64,000 bases of DNA from Molanna angustata (GCA_963576475.1 OY754972.1:29745107-29809106), one strand, 5' to 3'; numbered from the stretch's first letter, positions 34,955 through 46,340 are shown. Notes: a model not told the origin generated them from the letters alone. Program-made: numbers and translations.

Positions 34955-35430
34955 TACTCAATCCTACTCAATAATTAGATTGAAATGTTAGTTAGGTACT
35001 CAATAATAAGATTTAAATATTTGTTCGGTACTCAATAATTAGATTGACATATTAGTTAGGTACTCAATAATTCGATTGACATATTAGTTAGGTACTCAAT
35101 AATTAGATTGACATATTTGTTCGCGGTACTCAATAATTAGATTGACATATTAGTTAGGTACTCAATAATTAGATTGACATATTAGTTAGGTACTCAATAA
35201 TTAGATTGACATATTAGTTAGGTACTCAATAATTAGATTGACATATTAGTTAGGTACTCAATAATTAGATAGACATATTAGTTAGGTACTCAATAATTAG
35301 ATTGACATATTATTGACCTCTGTATGTAAAATGTCATGTTTATTATAAATAAATAAATAAATAAAATATTAGTTAGGTACTCAATAATTAGATTGAAATA
35401 GTATGTTGGTACTCAATAATTATTATTGGA
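34955..35430. repeat. 32-bp minisatellite (TACTCAATAATTAGATTGAC unit)
   Basis: About fourteen units of GGTACTCAATAATTAGATTG plus ACATATTAGTTA follow each other with a 32-bp period (for example 35061, 35093). The centre is nearly homogeneous and the edges are more diverged, as expected from unequal exchange. A 53-bp retroposon end interrupts it at 35313-35365. Confidence 0.9.
35313..35365 (+). mobile_element. Short retroposon 3' end inserted in the minisatellite
   Basis: The 53-bp insert starts TTGACCTCTGTATGTAAAAT and ends with five to six AAAT repeats. It is flanked by ATATTA on both sides (35307-35312 and 35366-35371), which occurs once in the normal unit. It is a severely 5'-truncated LINE or SINE insertion. 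Confidence 0.75.
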
Positions 35431-35746
35431 CAACAATGCGATATTTTTTATTACACACTTTAAATTAACTTCACCGTCACTCCGTATTGGAATTATGCAA
35501 TAGATTTTTAACTTACTTTCAGACCAGTTGGAGTTCTAAAACTGGCAATAATACATGTCAAAACTGTTTCCTAAATATATCGTTTCACAATAGATTATAG
35601 AGGTATGTTCTGAATTTGAATTTTTTACTGTATAAAACAACTGCGTTTGACATTATCTGTATGACACTGACCATACAATCTACGGACTGACGTGAAATAT
35701 TTTTTTATCCTTCATTTCAACATGAAGAAAAATTTGAAAAGTGTGA

Positions 35747-36606
35747 TCCCAATTTTTTCATTATTTACTAGTTAAGGCCGCACAAGCACTGAGATTTTTT
35801 AGCGGGTTGTACCCAACATATCGTCACGACAGTTTTTGGGACTGTTTCGAAGAACTTTTTTTAACTTTTCTACGGACAATTCTTGGTAGAACTTCATTTC
35901 AAATAATAAATAAATTTGGAATGGTAAAATAAAACCAAAGTTTTCAGTTCTACTAATTTAATGACACTGACTAGTTTCGGTCATCCAGCGACCATTTTCA
36001 AAGTGTTGAAAATGGTCACTGGATGACCGAAACTAGTCAGTGTCATTAAATTAGTAGAACTGAAAACTTTGGTTTTATTTTACCATTCCAAATTTATTTA
36101 TTATGTTTCGAAGAAGTCGCTACAGATAAGCAAAACGATGAAGATGCAGAAAATAGTTCTGTGGCAAATGAAATTGATTTTTATTTGAAAACTGCTCTCC
36201 TAAATAGGACGGCAGACCCATACGAATGGTGGTCAGCAAACGCAAAATCATACCCAGTCCTAACGAAATTCTCTAAGATTTATCTATCGTCTCCTGGCAG
36301 TAGTGTCTATAGTGAGAGACTTTTTTCAGAAGCGGGTATTATTTATGAAGAAAAGCGCAACCGTTTACTGTCAACAAATGCTGAAAAAAACGTTTTTATT
36401 CATCATAACTTACCATTGGTAGATTTTAAGTATTAATATAGTCATTTGTGAGTAAAATATCACATTTTTGAATAATATGTGGTTTTTATTTTACATTATT
36501 TATTATTCGATATTCGGCCGAATAGTATCCAGTATTCGGCCGAATACCGAATATTAAAAAAGTGGCCGAATACCGAATAATGGCCGAATATTCGTGGCAT
36601 CTCTAG
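35747..36606 (+). pseudogene. hAT transposase 3' half with terminal repeat, split by an insertion
   Basis: The frame at 36116-36436 ends in the hAT C-terminal dimerisation region: DPYEWWSANAKSYPVLTKF, YLSSPGSSVYSERLFSEAG, then EEKRNRLLSTNAEKNVFIHH. A continuous frame upstream (35747-35854, AQALRFFSGLYPTYRHDSFW) corresponds to the LDPRYK-type block just before it. The two parts are separated by a 249-bp insertion flanked by TGTTTCGAAGAA. After the stop, six or so TTCGGCCGAATA-type subterminal repeats lead to CGTGGCATCTCTAG at 36606, a hAT-like terminal inverted repeat. No matching left terminus or N-terminal half was found, so the element is a 3' fragment. hAT transposases move DNA by cut-and-paste with 8-bp target duplications. 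Confidence 0.85.
35855..36103. mobile_element. Insertion containing a 202-bp palindrome (P2), 12-bp target duplication
   Basis: TGTTTCGAAGAA occurs at 35843-35854 and again at 36104-36115, exactly bracketing the insert. About 48 bp of single-copy sequence is followed by the palindrome 35903-36104, with arms of about 99 bp differing at one base (CCAGCGACC versus CCAGTGACC) and a 4-nt loop. The arm contains ACTAGTTTCGGTCATCCAG, so the inverse reads CTGGATGACCGAAACTAGT. This resembles the CTGATGA...GAAAC motif of Penelope-like termini, but with an extra G. It carries no coding sequence. Confidence 0.85.
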
Positions 36607-36715
36607 TGTCAAGACTATAAAGTCAGTATTGGGTGAGTAAATGAGGAAACGACAATGCAACAAATCACATTTGAGTGCCTGTGGGATCTTAAATAGTACT
36701 TATATGCCATCGAGA

Positions 36716-37520
36716 GAGATTCGTTTTTTTTTCGATATTTTTAAAAACTTTGGAAATATAGGAAGTAAAACTATAAAAATATCATGAAAAAATGTTTTTC
36801 TTACTAAAAAATATTTGAGAAACTCTGAAATTTAAAAAAAGGAGAATTTGTATTTGTATATATTAATACCAATTTTCAGATTTCTATATTTTATGGTTTT
36901 TGAGATATATGGAAAAACAAAGTAAAAATTTGATGAAAAAGTTGATAACCCCTGACTAGAACAAAAATTAAAAATTCTGAGTATGAAATGTTTTGTAGGC
37001 CTATAACTTCCTATATATTCTGAAATTTTAGACTCTGTGCATTGAGCAAATCAAAAGTTATAAGGGGGGACACACACAGACACACTGAATGTTCTACTCA
37101 GAATTCTGAGTAAATCCATGTATTTTCATAGTGACACTAAACAAAAAAAATTCATCATCAGGAATTAAAGTTTTGGATTTTTTTATTTAATTTGAAAAAA
37201 ATACAAATCGCAATAATACCAATTGGTGGTTAATATTTGAACGAGTGATCTGGTGTTTCTGTATTCAATAGATAGAGCTCATATAAAATACATAGCTGGT
37301 TATAAAAATTAAAAAAATAATATTTACAATTTTGTATAGTGTTACTATAAAAATAAAGGTGCACTATCCTGCGAAATCTGTAAGTTGATGTTTTCTTGAC
37401 CTCAAAGTTGAAAAAACCGTGAAAAATGTAGACCCTGCATACAAATCTCGCGTATCTTGGCTTGAAACTTTGTCGATATGTCAAGAGAAATAAATTCTCT
37501 TGAACAAATCGACAGGTGGA
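36716..37520 (+). mobile_element. Family D element, copy D2 (5'-truncated, with insertion)
   Basis: It matches D6 from TTTTTCGATATTTTT onward: GTTGATAACCCCTGACT, GGTTTTTGAGATATATGGAA, ATGTTCTACTCAGAATTCTG. It ends CAAATCGACAGGTGGA near 37519. The 5' third is missing. About 245 bp at 37126-37370 is absent from other copies and begins and ends with ATAGTG-like words; its nature is unknown. The 3' end folds into a long hairpin around GAGAAATAAATTCTC. Confidence 0.8.
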
Positions 37521-37735
37521 AAAAAATTATATGTAATATTTAAAATTATTTTGAATTGTATTTTTTTTCTCTTGTATTTATTATTTGTATATTGTGATTA
37601 TGTATATTGGTTTTTAATAGTAAAAAATACCTGTCTTCACATTCAAAATCGCTGTCCGTACTCTTCTTGTCAACATCTTCTTGTCGTTGTTTTTACAATA
37701 ATTAATAGTATATGGTTCAAGGTAAATAATAATAA

Positions 37736-37934
37736 TAAACACTTCCTTGCACCCTGCGCAAGTGGCGAGTTTGTTGCCGTATGGCAATTTCTTCCAACTA
37801 ACCAGTGTTTCCAGCCCAGAGAAGCAATATTAGCGTGAGAAATTAATTTAAATAAATTTCTCCTCTGCTGGGAATCGAACCCAGGACGCCCGCACAGAAA
37901 CCGAACGGCTTACCAACTGTGCCACGGCGGTCGG
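37736..37934 (-). repeat. SINE family B, copy 2
   Basis: Full length on the minus strand. The head is CCGTGGCACAGTTGGTAAGC, the B box GGGTTCGATTCCCAGCAGAG, and the middle TTCTCTGGGCTGGAAACACT. The 3' end has GTTGGAAGAAATTGCCATAC, GGCAACAAACTCGCC, CAGGGTGCAAGGAAGTG, then (ATT)n. The 3' part resembles the tail of the LINE at 9391-9440. Confidence 0.88.
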
Positions 37935-38768
37935 CCTATATTATTATTTTGGATGGTTTATAAAAAAAGTTTTATTTATTCTCTACTTCTGTTTTAACGT
38001 ACTTATTTACATCAAATTCTCAACGGATTTTACTTGATTAGGTACTATTGAATTGTTTGTCCCTTGTCCATAATCCGATAATCCCAATTTTAACTTCCAA
38101 AAACTTTTATTGATTATTTTATGTATGTTCAGTGATAACGTTTTACTACGTTCTCCGATTTCGATTATTATTATTTTTTATTAATTAGGATTGGTCCCAT
38201 TTCAATTTAGTTCTGATGATGGGATTCTTGAGAATTCCATAATCAAAATCATCATTCATCAAAAATCAAAATCTTCAATTTTCAGTTCAGCGATAGTATT
38301 TTTTTATTATATAAACCAATTTTATTAATTCCTTTTTAATAGGAAGGCGGTGCTTCAGAGTTGAACACACATAAGTTTCATCGAGTTCTGATGATAGGAC
38401 TCATGAGAAAAAATCATCAAACTATTCAACTGGCAAAGGCGTCTACAATCTGTATAACACGTAGTGTATAGGCGAATAATTGTATAAAAGATTTACTATT
38501 CTACATACATACAAACATACCATCACGCCATGCCCCTTATGGGGTAGGCAGAGAGAGCCGAAAGCCACATTTTTTCAATTCATTTTGAAGTCGGTTTTTA
38601 TATGAAAGATTTTATGCATTATAGTTATTTGGTAATAACACGTTTTGGAAAACGGTAAGTAGGTACCTATTACATTTTAATTTTTGCTTAAATAATGTAC
38701 CTACACGTATGATAGAGATGGCCTCCCGATAATCCCATAATAGAGAAGGCCTTGCCCTTTATTTTAGT
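37935..38768. other. Unassigned AT-rich DNA
   Basis: The only known word is CATACCATCACGCCATGCCC, then GGGGTAGGCAGAGAGAGCCG at about 38516-38560, a dispersed motif typical of moth genomes. Confidence 0.45.
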
Positions 38769-39035
38769 CATCGTAGTTGTCTAGTACGAATTAAATATAT
38801 TTTAGCCATTGGTTGACTGTTGTTGCTCTGTTCAGTGAAGGGGTCGGCCGTTTACAGTCCCCATATGCAGAGCGGGTGCTGGTGGAAGTAGCGAAGCATT
38901 GTAGTTGACTGGTAAGAATTAAAAATATTTTAGCCATTGTAGTTGACTGGTAAGAATTAAAAATATTTTAGCCATTGTAGTTCACTGGTAACAATTAAAT
39001 ATATTTTTAGACATTGTAGTTGACCGGTAAGAATT
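38769..39035. repeat. 38-bp minisatellite
   Basis: CATTGTAGTTGACTGGTAAG plus AATTAAAAATATTTTAGC units start at 38769, 38807, 38897, 38936, 38974 and 39012. Period 38. A G+C-rich strip (about 38825-38896) interrupts the second unit. Confidence 0.8.
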
Positions 39036-39848
39036 TCCTACGGGTAACATTTGAACCATGTTTGTACATAGAGCGAACAAAAAGTAAATAAATATACACA
39101 TAGATATTTTGTCTTTCAATTCATTAGGAGGATTTTCTTATTACCTATTGAGATAAAGAAAATGCGGAAATTGAGAAAATACAACGAAAATGGCAAATAA
39201 AAATAAACAAGTGTCCAAATGACTGTTTGCTTTCATATCGATACATTACACTAACAACACACAAAAAATATATCATACCTAGGTATTTATTTAGAAATTT
39301 TAGATTTATCGAAAAACTTAATAATTAAAATGCAAAAACGGTAATAATGAATAGGTACATGTAGAATCGTTAGATTTATTAAACGTTAAGATTCGGGAAT
39401 CAGTAGGGTTGTTAGGTAGTATAGAGACCTCCTCAGAGCCTAATCCTTTGATATAATTAGTATCTGGATGGGTGAACTATTCCCGTTTGTTGCATTTTAT
39501 TTTGTTATATTAAATAATTTTCAATTTACCCATTAATTTGCTAATTCTCTTGAGAAAGTGTATTGGTAATAATAATAATTGAGTGCTATTAATTGTAGTG
39601 CTTAATTGTTATTAATATCATTAGTAAATCAGCCAGCGCCGTAAATAATTATACTCACAATCCTCATGCACATTACGAATTAATATTTTGTTAACAGTCA
39701 GAAACAATTAAAGCGATAATACTATCATGTCAAAAGCATTAGTTCACACAAACCTAGATGTAGGTACCTATTGTGAATATTCAATATCCTGGTGGCCTAT
39801 TATATTGATTAGTAAAAATATTTTCCTTTTATTTCATGAAACGATATT
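39036..39848. other. Unassigned AT-rich DNA
   Basis: No gene or repeat recognised. Confidence 0.45.
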
Positions 39849-40001
39849 CGTTCATTCATTCATACCATCACGGCATATCCCACAGAGTGGGGTAACCAGC
39901 GAAAGGTGTGCGGGTGTAATTGCCTTATAAAAGGGAGCACAACACATCTGTGTATACCCACACACCAGTCTCGTCTCACCTAAAATGCACTACATTCATA
40001 A
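39849..40001 (+). repeat. Dispersed repeat G, copy 1
   Basis: Family words in order: ATACCATCACGGCATATCCC, GGGGTAACCAGCGAAAGGTG, GTGCGGGTGTAATTGCCTTA, GAGCACAACACATCTGTGTA, CAGTCTCGTCTCACCTAAAA. Copies also lie at 41547, 51793 (inverse) and 30351 (inverse). It is non-coding and of unknown class. Confidence 0.65.
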
Positions 40002-41169
40002 CGATATTCGTCATTATGCAAAAATGCTGTAATAAGTAAATACCTACCAATCACTTAACATTAATACAACTGAGAATGACATTTTACTAAATCAATATAT
40101 GTAGATACCAATATGCGTAGGTATGTAAATGTACAAATAAAATATTTTTGGTTCTGTAACTGGCAGTAAAAAGATGGGAAATTGCAATGAGTTCAAATGA
40201 CATCGTGATCAGAAAGTCATATTTTCTCTTTGTTAATCCTCTCAACAGACAATTATTCTTGGTTGAACTCCATATCAAATCAATAAAAATGTTTTTTGGT
40301 CAGATAAAAACGTTGTTTTTTATATCCACTCCTATACCTACTTTTGAACATAAACTAGTATCGGCCATCTTCAGATATTTATTCAGATTATTTTTTACTG
40401 ACTTAAGATATTACATAAAATCCCGATGTCAGACTAGATTTAACGTCCTAAAAATGGATGATTTTGAAATAAAAATATGTCCAGGTATAACAATAATCTG
40501 AGTTACAAGGATCACCAATGTTAAAAAAAATCAGTTAACAGCAGACGCAAAAAATATGAACCTTTTCTAGTATTGACTGACCCTAGATTAGTAACATTTG
40601 TAGTAAATTCATCTCAACCTGACATTTTTTTATCGTCAACTTACCTTACATAACACAGATTGCCTTGTGAATCCGGACACGAATTATTTTCTTGTGAAAT
40701 GGGACTATTAATATGATAAAATTCTTTCTTATCTAATGGCGTGTTCGAGGTTAACATTGTTAAACAATTCCACGAAATACTTTATCTCTTGAAGTTGATT
40801 TCTTCATTGCATATATTATATAGAAATTTGCACTATAAATACGTAAATAACATTACGCTATTTCATTATTTGGCGTAACCAGAAAAAAACAATCTCTACA
40901 CGATTCTCATTTCCCTCTCTATATGGCGCCGACATTAATTATCGCTTCTCGTACATGAACATTTATGTAATTATTTAGATATAGAATTACGTATTTTTAT
41001 GCAGAAGATAATGTTTGAGGAGACGATGATTGTATGCGGTAATCGAAATATTTGACGTTCGGTTATCGCTGCCTACCCCACCTGAGACACGACGTGATAA
41101 TTATGTACTTATGTATTATTTTTACAGTTGAATTAAAAAAAAAATATGATAAAAAAATATAATTTGTAT
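40002..41169. other. Unassigned AT-rich DNA
   Basis: A 104-codon open frame at 40187-40501 has no recognisable domain and a codon content like random AT-rich DNA; it is not called as a gene. Confidence 0.4.
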
Positions 41170-41305
41170 GAGTGGTGGCAGAGCGGTCGCGAGTTCGAAT
41201 CCTGCCACGAACGATTTCGTTCACCTATATCACAAGCATTTCAGCTTATTTTAGAGAATGTATGAGGATGTACATGTACCTACTTGTTACAAGGACAAAA
41301 TAAAT
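41170..41305 (+). repeat. SINE family C, copy 4
   Basis: A short head (GTGGTGGCAGAGCGGTCGC), the B box GCGAGTTCGAATCCTGCC, the core GAACGATTTCGTTCACC and the tail CTTGTTACAAGGACAAAATA are present. Confidence 0.75.
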
Positions 41306-41546
41306 TTAATATTTAAATTATGTATAAAATAGCACGTGATCTAGATATTTATGTACCTAAGTGTGTACCTAATATAATTTACTTATGAATTCAACTTGTG
41401 TAGCAACATTAAATTAAGGATAGATAGGTATATATATATATATATTAAAGAATTATTGCTAAAAATAAATATTTAAAAAGGATGAAAACGGTAATGTATA
41501 ATTGAAGGAATATATCCAGAATTGTTGAATTAATGCATCAATTACT

Positions 41547-41700
41547 TCTTTCATTTATACCATCACGGCATATCCTACAATGTGAGCTAACCAGAGTCAG
41601 GTGTGCGGGTGTGCATCACCTTATGAAATGAAGCACAACACATGCGTGTAAACTCACACTCCAGTCTCGTCTCACCTAAAAAGGCATAACATTCAAAACG
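41547..41700 (+). repeat. Dispersed repeat G, copy 2
   Basis: The words follow the same order as copy 1: TATACCATCACGGCATATCC, GTGTGCGGGTGTGCATCACC, GAAGCACAACACATGCGTGT, CCAGTCTCGTCTCACCTAAA. Confidence 0.65.
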
Positions 41701-42537
41701 GGTGATGAACCTCATTGCTGAACTATGTGAGACGTTATTGTTGCCTGTTGTATTTTCGATTACCCGGCTCTTACGTGACACTCGAAAACAATAATATAAA
41801 CGAGTGGAAGCACCATTCTATACCGGTGCCTTGTAATTAATAAAATGATGAATAATTAGTAATCTAATGTTTTTGAGTTTCGAAGCAGTCAAGGATGGTG
41901 TCTAATATTGTGCGTATAATGTTCCTTTGACTTCTAAATAAGACATTTCAAATTTCAAAATATAGGTACGTAAAACACCACCTTGACACTACTTACATTT
42001 TAACTACAATTCTTTTATTTTTTTATCCTCCATGAAACGTGATATTTTTCTTTAATTTAAACCTTTTTACCTCCTAGAGATTGAAGAGAACGTCTGTTTA
42101 CATAGGAACCATTTTAGATCACGGATTGAAGGTATTCGGTCCTTGGTGAAAAATAAACTGTCATCGTAATGTTTTTGTAAAGTATTATTTCCTCTCCTTC
42201 AACCAACGGATGGCTTTTATCAGAATGACATCTCTCTCGAGATGCAAAACCCTCGGAGTTTGAGGGAAAAAAAAACAAGTCGTGTCTTCATGGGTGGGAC
42301 GATAAATATTAGCAACACTCTCAGCAGATGATATTCTCAAGCACGTCTTATAAACCAGTAGGTACCTACACACCTACCTACCTACTTGACGTCTTTCATT
42401 TTTTTTCATCTTAAAAATTTGACACCCAAAATGAATTACATAATATTATCAGAGCTTAGATAATATATCTTATGAAGACTATCACGAATTTTGGTTTTTA
42501 GAGAGGGATAAGCCATCAATTTGAATGTTATAATGAC

Positions 42538-42864
42538 AGGCTGGTGTATCTTCATCTAATATCATTAAATAATAGACGAAAAATAGCAGATTATGATGAT
42601 ACTAAATAAAATATTAAATTATCAGTTATAGATATACCAAATATCCTTCCACAAATTCAAATAACAGTACCACTTGGAAATACCACAATTAGAAATATTT
42701 TTCACTTAAAATTCTTTAATACGAATATCGGTTATTTCTCTCTAATTCCTCGCTTAATCAGAATATACAACTCAGTTCATCAAATTAATAATATTGACAT
42801 ATTCTCAAACTCCAAATTAACTTTCAAAAAACACATAATATCGCAGTTCGAAAAAATAAAATAA
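42538..42864 (+). pseudogene. LINE ORF2 C-terminal relic (jockey/CR1-like)
   Basis: The plus-strand frame from AGG at 42538 to TAA at 42862-42864 contains one internal stop. It reads RLVYLHLISLNNRRKIAD, then a NILPQIQITVPLGNTTIRN stretch, NTNIGYFSLIPRLIRIYN and DIFSNSKLTFKKHIISQFE. This is the extreme C-terminal block of many LINE ORF2 proteins (paired RIxRxYN and DIF motifs before a basic end). Nothing upstream is preserved. It is too short for the usual search by active site, which makes it easy to miss. Confidence 0.6.
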
Positions 42865-44462
42865 AAAATAAAAAAATTACCAGAGTTAATAGTAAAATTA
42901 TAAAAAAAAAATGTAAATATACTTGCTAATGTATCTAATGTTAAAAACGCTATTTAATGATACAAAAACTATCCAAAAGAGATCTCTAGCTTGATTTTTG
43001 ACTCTTCTTGATTCCAAAGACTCATATTTTTGAAATATTCAAATTTAAACGCTTAAAATTAATATCAATTAGGTATAGTAAATGTTGTAGTGTAGAATGA
43101 TTTTTGTTTAAATTGGTTAGATTGATTTTTGTTTAAATCGGTTAGTTTCATTTTTGTCCTTCATAATACCGAGTCACCTCGACGAAAAAGTTCGGTCAGT
43201 GTTATCGAGTTTTTTGGAAAAATACGTTGGTTTATGCAGACGTAAAATTTTGTTTACTTATTTTTTTTTTTAATTTTTATTATTGTTAGGTATCATCAAC
43301 TAATAACACATGGACAGACGACTGAAACTATGCGAACGAATCTATGCATAATGTATATAGTCCACTAATTCCATTGCAGTTGTGGTAATCCTGTACATAA
43401 GTCGTTATAAAAAAATTGTCCACGTTGTTTTGGTTTTAATGATAAGACTTAGATATATTAGAAGTATTAAATACTAGAGCCGCGTGGTCTTACAAAATAT
43501 TGCATATTATATTACTATTATTTTGGATAATTAAGAATGTATACCTATAGCTATTATCTGTCGAAGGTTTTTGTAATCAGGTGATTTTTTTTTGTAATTG
43601 TACCTACTCACTTCTTCAACATATTAAATTGTTAATCGCGATAAAAAAAACATAATAAACACCACGAATGATTTGCGACAGTTAAAATTATTATGTATGT
43701 TTCACAAAGAAAAGTCACAAAAAAATCGTAATATTAATACTATAATTATATAGTTTTAATAATCTTCTATAAAATTTAAATAAAAGACTCTTGCAGCAAG
43801 AACGAACTTATAATGCAAATCTATATGAATGAATACAAAAATGTTATTAACGAAAAATCGCGCATTCGACGTTTAATGAAAAATATTTTAATGAATTTAC
43901 TTAATATAAAACACGTGAAATACGGATATGACAATTATTGACATATGTACCTATATGTGACCACCACATTTTAACCGAGTTATGTGCATCTATTATTTGT
44001 TGTGTTGGTATAATAATTATTATTATAAGATATGGTCACTTGTCACACTGTTTGAATGCTGTTTGATTCATTACCCCTAGCCACCAACTGACGGATACAT
44101 TATTATGTAGGTGCTTTATTATTTTATGTATGTTTGGTAGTTGATACTTCTACCTTCCAGTTCCAACCCATACTAAGTATAGGTATTGAAAAACATCATT
44201 TTATGACTTTGTATGCAATGCTATTAAAGCCATTAATCGCCTGTGTAAAAATCTTTAAATACAAACATTTTCTTGGTAGATAATGCTACAACTTACTTAC
44301 TAACAGAGTCATGATACTTTTTTATTTAATTTTAGTTGCTAGTTTTCAAATTATACATACATATGTATTTTATACAAACCATTACAGTAAAATATACCTA
44401 CCTACATATTATATTAACTTACTATTTATTGAGCTATACTTTGTATACCTACATGATGTGTT
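42865..44462. other. Unassigned AT-rich DNA
   Basis: No gene recognised; A/T homopolymers are frequent. Confidence 0.45.
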
Positions 44463-45083
44463 ATCCAACTGTCGATTTGTTCAAGACAATTTATTCTCTT
44501 AGCATATTGACAAAGTATCAAGTCAAGATATGCGAGTATTGTATGTAGGGTCTATATTTTTCACGGTTTTTCCAACTTTGAAGTCAAAAAACACCAACTT
44601 AGAGGCTTCGCAACATATATGTTCTATAAATAATATACGGATTTACTCAGAATTCGAAGTAGAACATTTTGTGTGTCTATGTGTCTGTTTGTGTGTGTAG
44701 GTATGTGTGTGTGTGTGTCCCTTATAACTTTTAATCCGCGCAATTCACAAAATTTCAGAATATATAGATAATTATAGGCCTACAAAACTTTTGTACTCAG
44801 AATTTTAATTTTTTGTTTCAGTCAGGAGTTATCAACTTTTTTGTTTTTACTTTATTTTTCCATATATCTCAAAAAACATAAAAGCTAGAACAAATACAAA
44901 ATCTTAATACGAAAATCCCGTTTTTTTTAAAAATCCAGAATTTCAAACATTTTTTATTAAGAAAAACATTTTTTATGATAAATTTATGTGTTTAACAGCC
45001 TATATTTCCAAAGTTTTTAAAAATATCGAAAAAAGTTGAAACACCCCAACTAGATAATTTTATTTTCTATAAAAACGATTAAT
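44463..45083 (-). mobile_element. Family D element, copy D3 (half copy)
   Basis: The minus-strand 3' terminus TCCAACTGTCGATTTGTTC is at 44463. The internal GT-rich microsatellite is at about 44667-44717, and the match ends at CAACTAGATAATTTTATTTT near 45060-45083. The 5' third (ACTAGTTGCATG end) is missing. Confidence 0.8.
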
Positions 45084-45255
45084 AATATGAAATTATTTTT
45101 TTTTGAAGAAATATTTTTTTTGTACTTTTTTAATAAATTTCCTTAGTTTCATCGGTTTATCGAATCATTGAAGTGTTCGCAATACTATAAAAAATTAAAA
45201 ATAAATATCGCACAATAAAACTAATAATATTAATTAAAAATTTGGATAAATTATT

Positions 45256-45400
45256 CAGCGCCGTTTTCGTGAATACCTCACCTCGAGGGCGCTGAAAATT
45301 GATCACGTAGTGTTATTTTGGCTCTGGTAAGATTTGCGAAAAAGTAGGGTTTTGAGATATTTTCTGAAGGAAATGTGAAGGAAGATATATTTTCGGTTTG
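45256..45400 (+). repeat. AGCGCC-hairpin family terminal module
   Basis: CAGCGCCGTTTTCGTGAATA followed by CCTCACCTCGAGGGCGCTG is one terminal module and folds as AGCGCC...GGGCGCT. The opposite end was not found. Confidence 0.55.
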
Positions 45401-45834
45401 TCTGAGGGTGTGTAAGAGCCTATATCATGCGTTCCATATTGTTATTCCAATACTAACAGAGGTGAGTTCTGTGAAAAATCAAAGCTATAATAATTATTTC
45501 AACAAACGTGCGTCTTTTGTTGTGTATTTTTTTCCACTTGCTCCTCAGTGATAAGTAAATTTGTAAAATAAACATTGGTGATGATAATATATTCCACTCT
45601 CGTCCGTTGTACGGTTTACTCTAGGTAGGTAGGTACCTATTTCCTCAAAATCTCATCATTAGCTTTTATTTAAAGTGACCACTCGCCATGTTTGATAATT
45701 ATACACACAATTATTTTATCACATTGTATTCTCTATTTTGTATTCATGATGCGTATAAATTCATGTAGGATTCACAAACTACCACAATCTTAATTGTGAT
45801 CTAACAGAATATTTTTTTCAGAGGAAAATCCGGA

Positions 45835-45900
45835 AAATCAAACACTAACAGGGCCTACGACTCGTCGTCAGCTGCTTTACGTTCACCAATTGCCTTCAAA
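45835..45900 (+). repeat. Diverged fragment of the 320-bp palindrome arm
   Basis: AACAGGGCCTACGACTCGTC, CAGCTGCTTTACG and TTCACCAATTGCC follow the order of the arm at 46930-46990, with a deletion in the middle. It lies 1 kb from the palindrome itself. Confidence 0.55.
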
Positions 45901-46081
45901 AATAACTTATAGGCTTTATTATCACAATTAAAGTTATAATTGCAATCTCTTTCACTACGTCTTTCGAATAGAATTATATATTTATAGTTAAATTAGATAT
46001 CTATTATTGGGGTAATCTGAGAGAACCTAGTGCCATACACTATTGTATTTCATTATAACAATATAAATTGATAATTTTTCT

Positions 46082-46340
46082 AGCGCCATTTTGTGTATCC
46101 ACCTCAAGGGCATTAAACAATAATTTCTTAAAAAAATCTTACACACCGTATTGCTTTCAGACCATCTGGTACACAAAGATGCATAGTGTATTTTGGAGCA
46201 TGTCCTTGAATAGCTTTGTGCACCATCCAGCATATCTTTTACTGAATTCTTTTCGATATCCACAACCAATGAAGATCTTTTAGCAATGGTAATATGTGGG
46301 CAGACTTTGGTGAATTGTACATTGTAACCTAGCTGCTGCA
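46082..46340 (+). repeat. AGCGCC-hairpin family member with longer internal part
   Basis: It starts AGCGCCATTTTGTGTATCCA with CCTCAAGGGC. The interior is unusually non-AT-rich and gives a 104-codon minus-strand open frame (46341-46027). No domain is recognised in that frame, and it is treated as part of the element. Confidence 0.45.

Noticed and set aside
34955..35430. CRISPR array
   Set aside because: The 32-bp repeats are directly adjacent with no unique spacers, and the DNA is from an animal nucleus.
35903..36104. Assembly artefact (hairpin misjoin) as the source of the palindrome
   Set aside because: The insert is bracketed by a 12-bp duplication in a coding frame, and the arms differ by one base. 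A true insertion is more likely. The perfect palindrome at 46842 deserves read-level confirmation more than this one.
40187..40501. 104-codon plus-strand open frame
   Set aside because: No domain, no neighbours and no splice context. Consistent with chance in AT-rich DNA.
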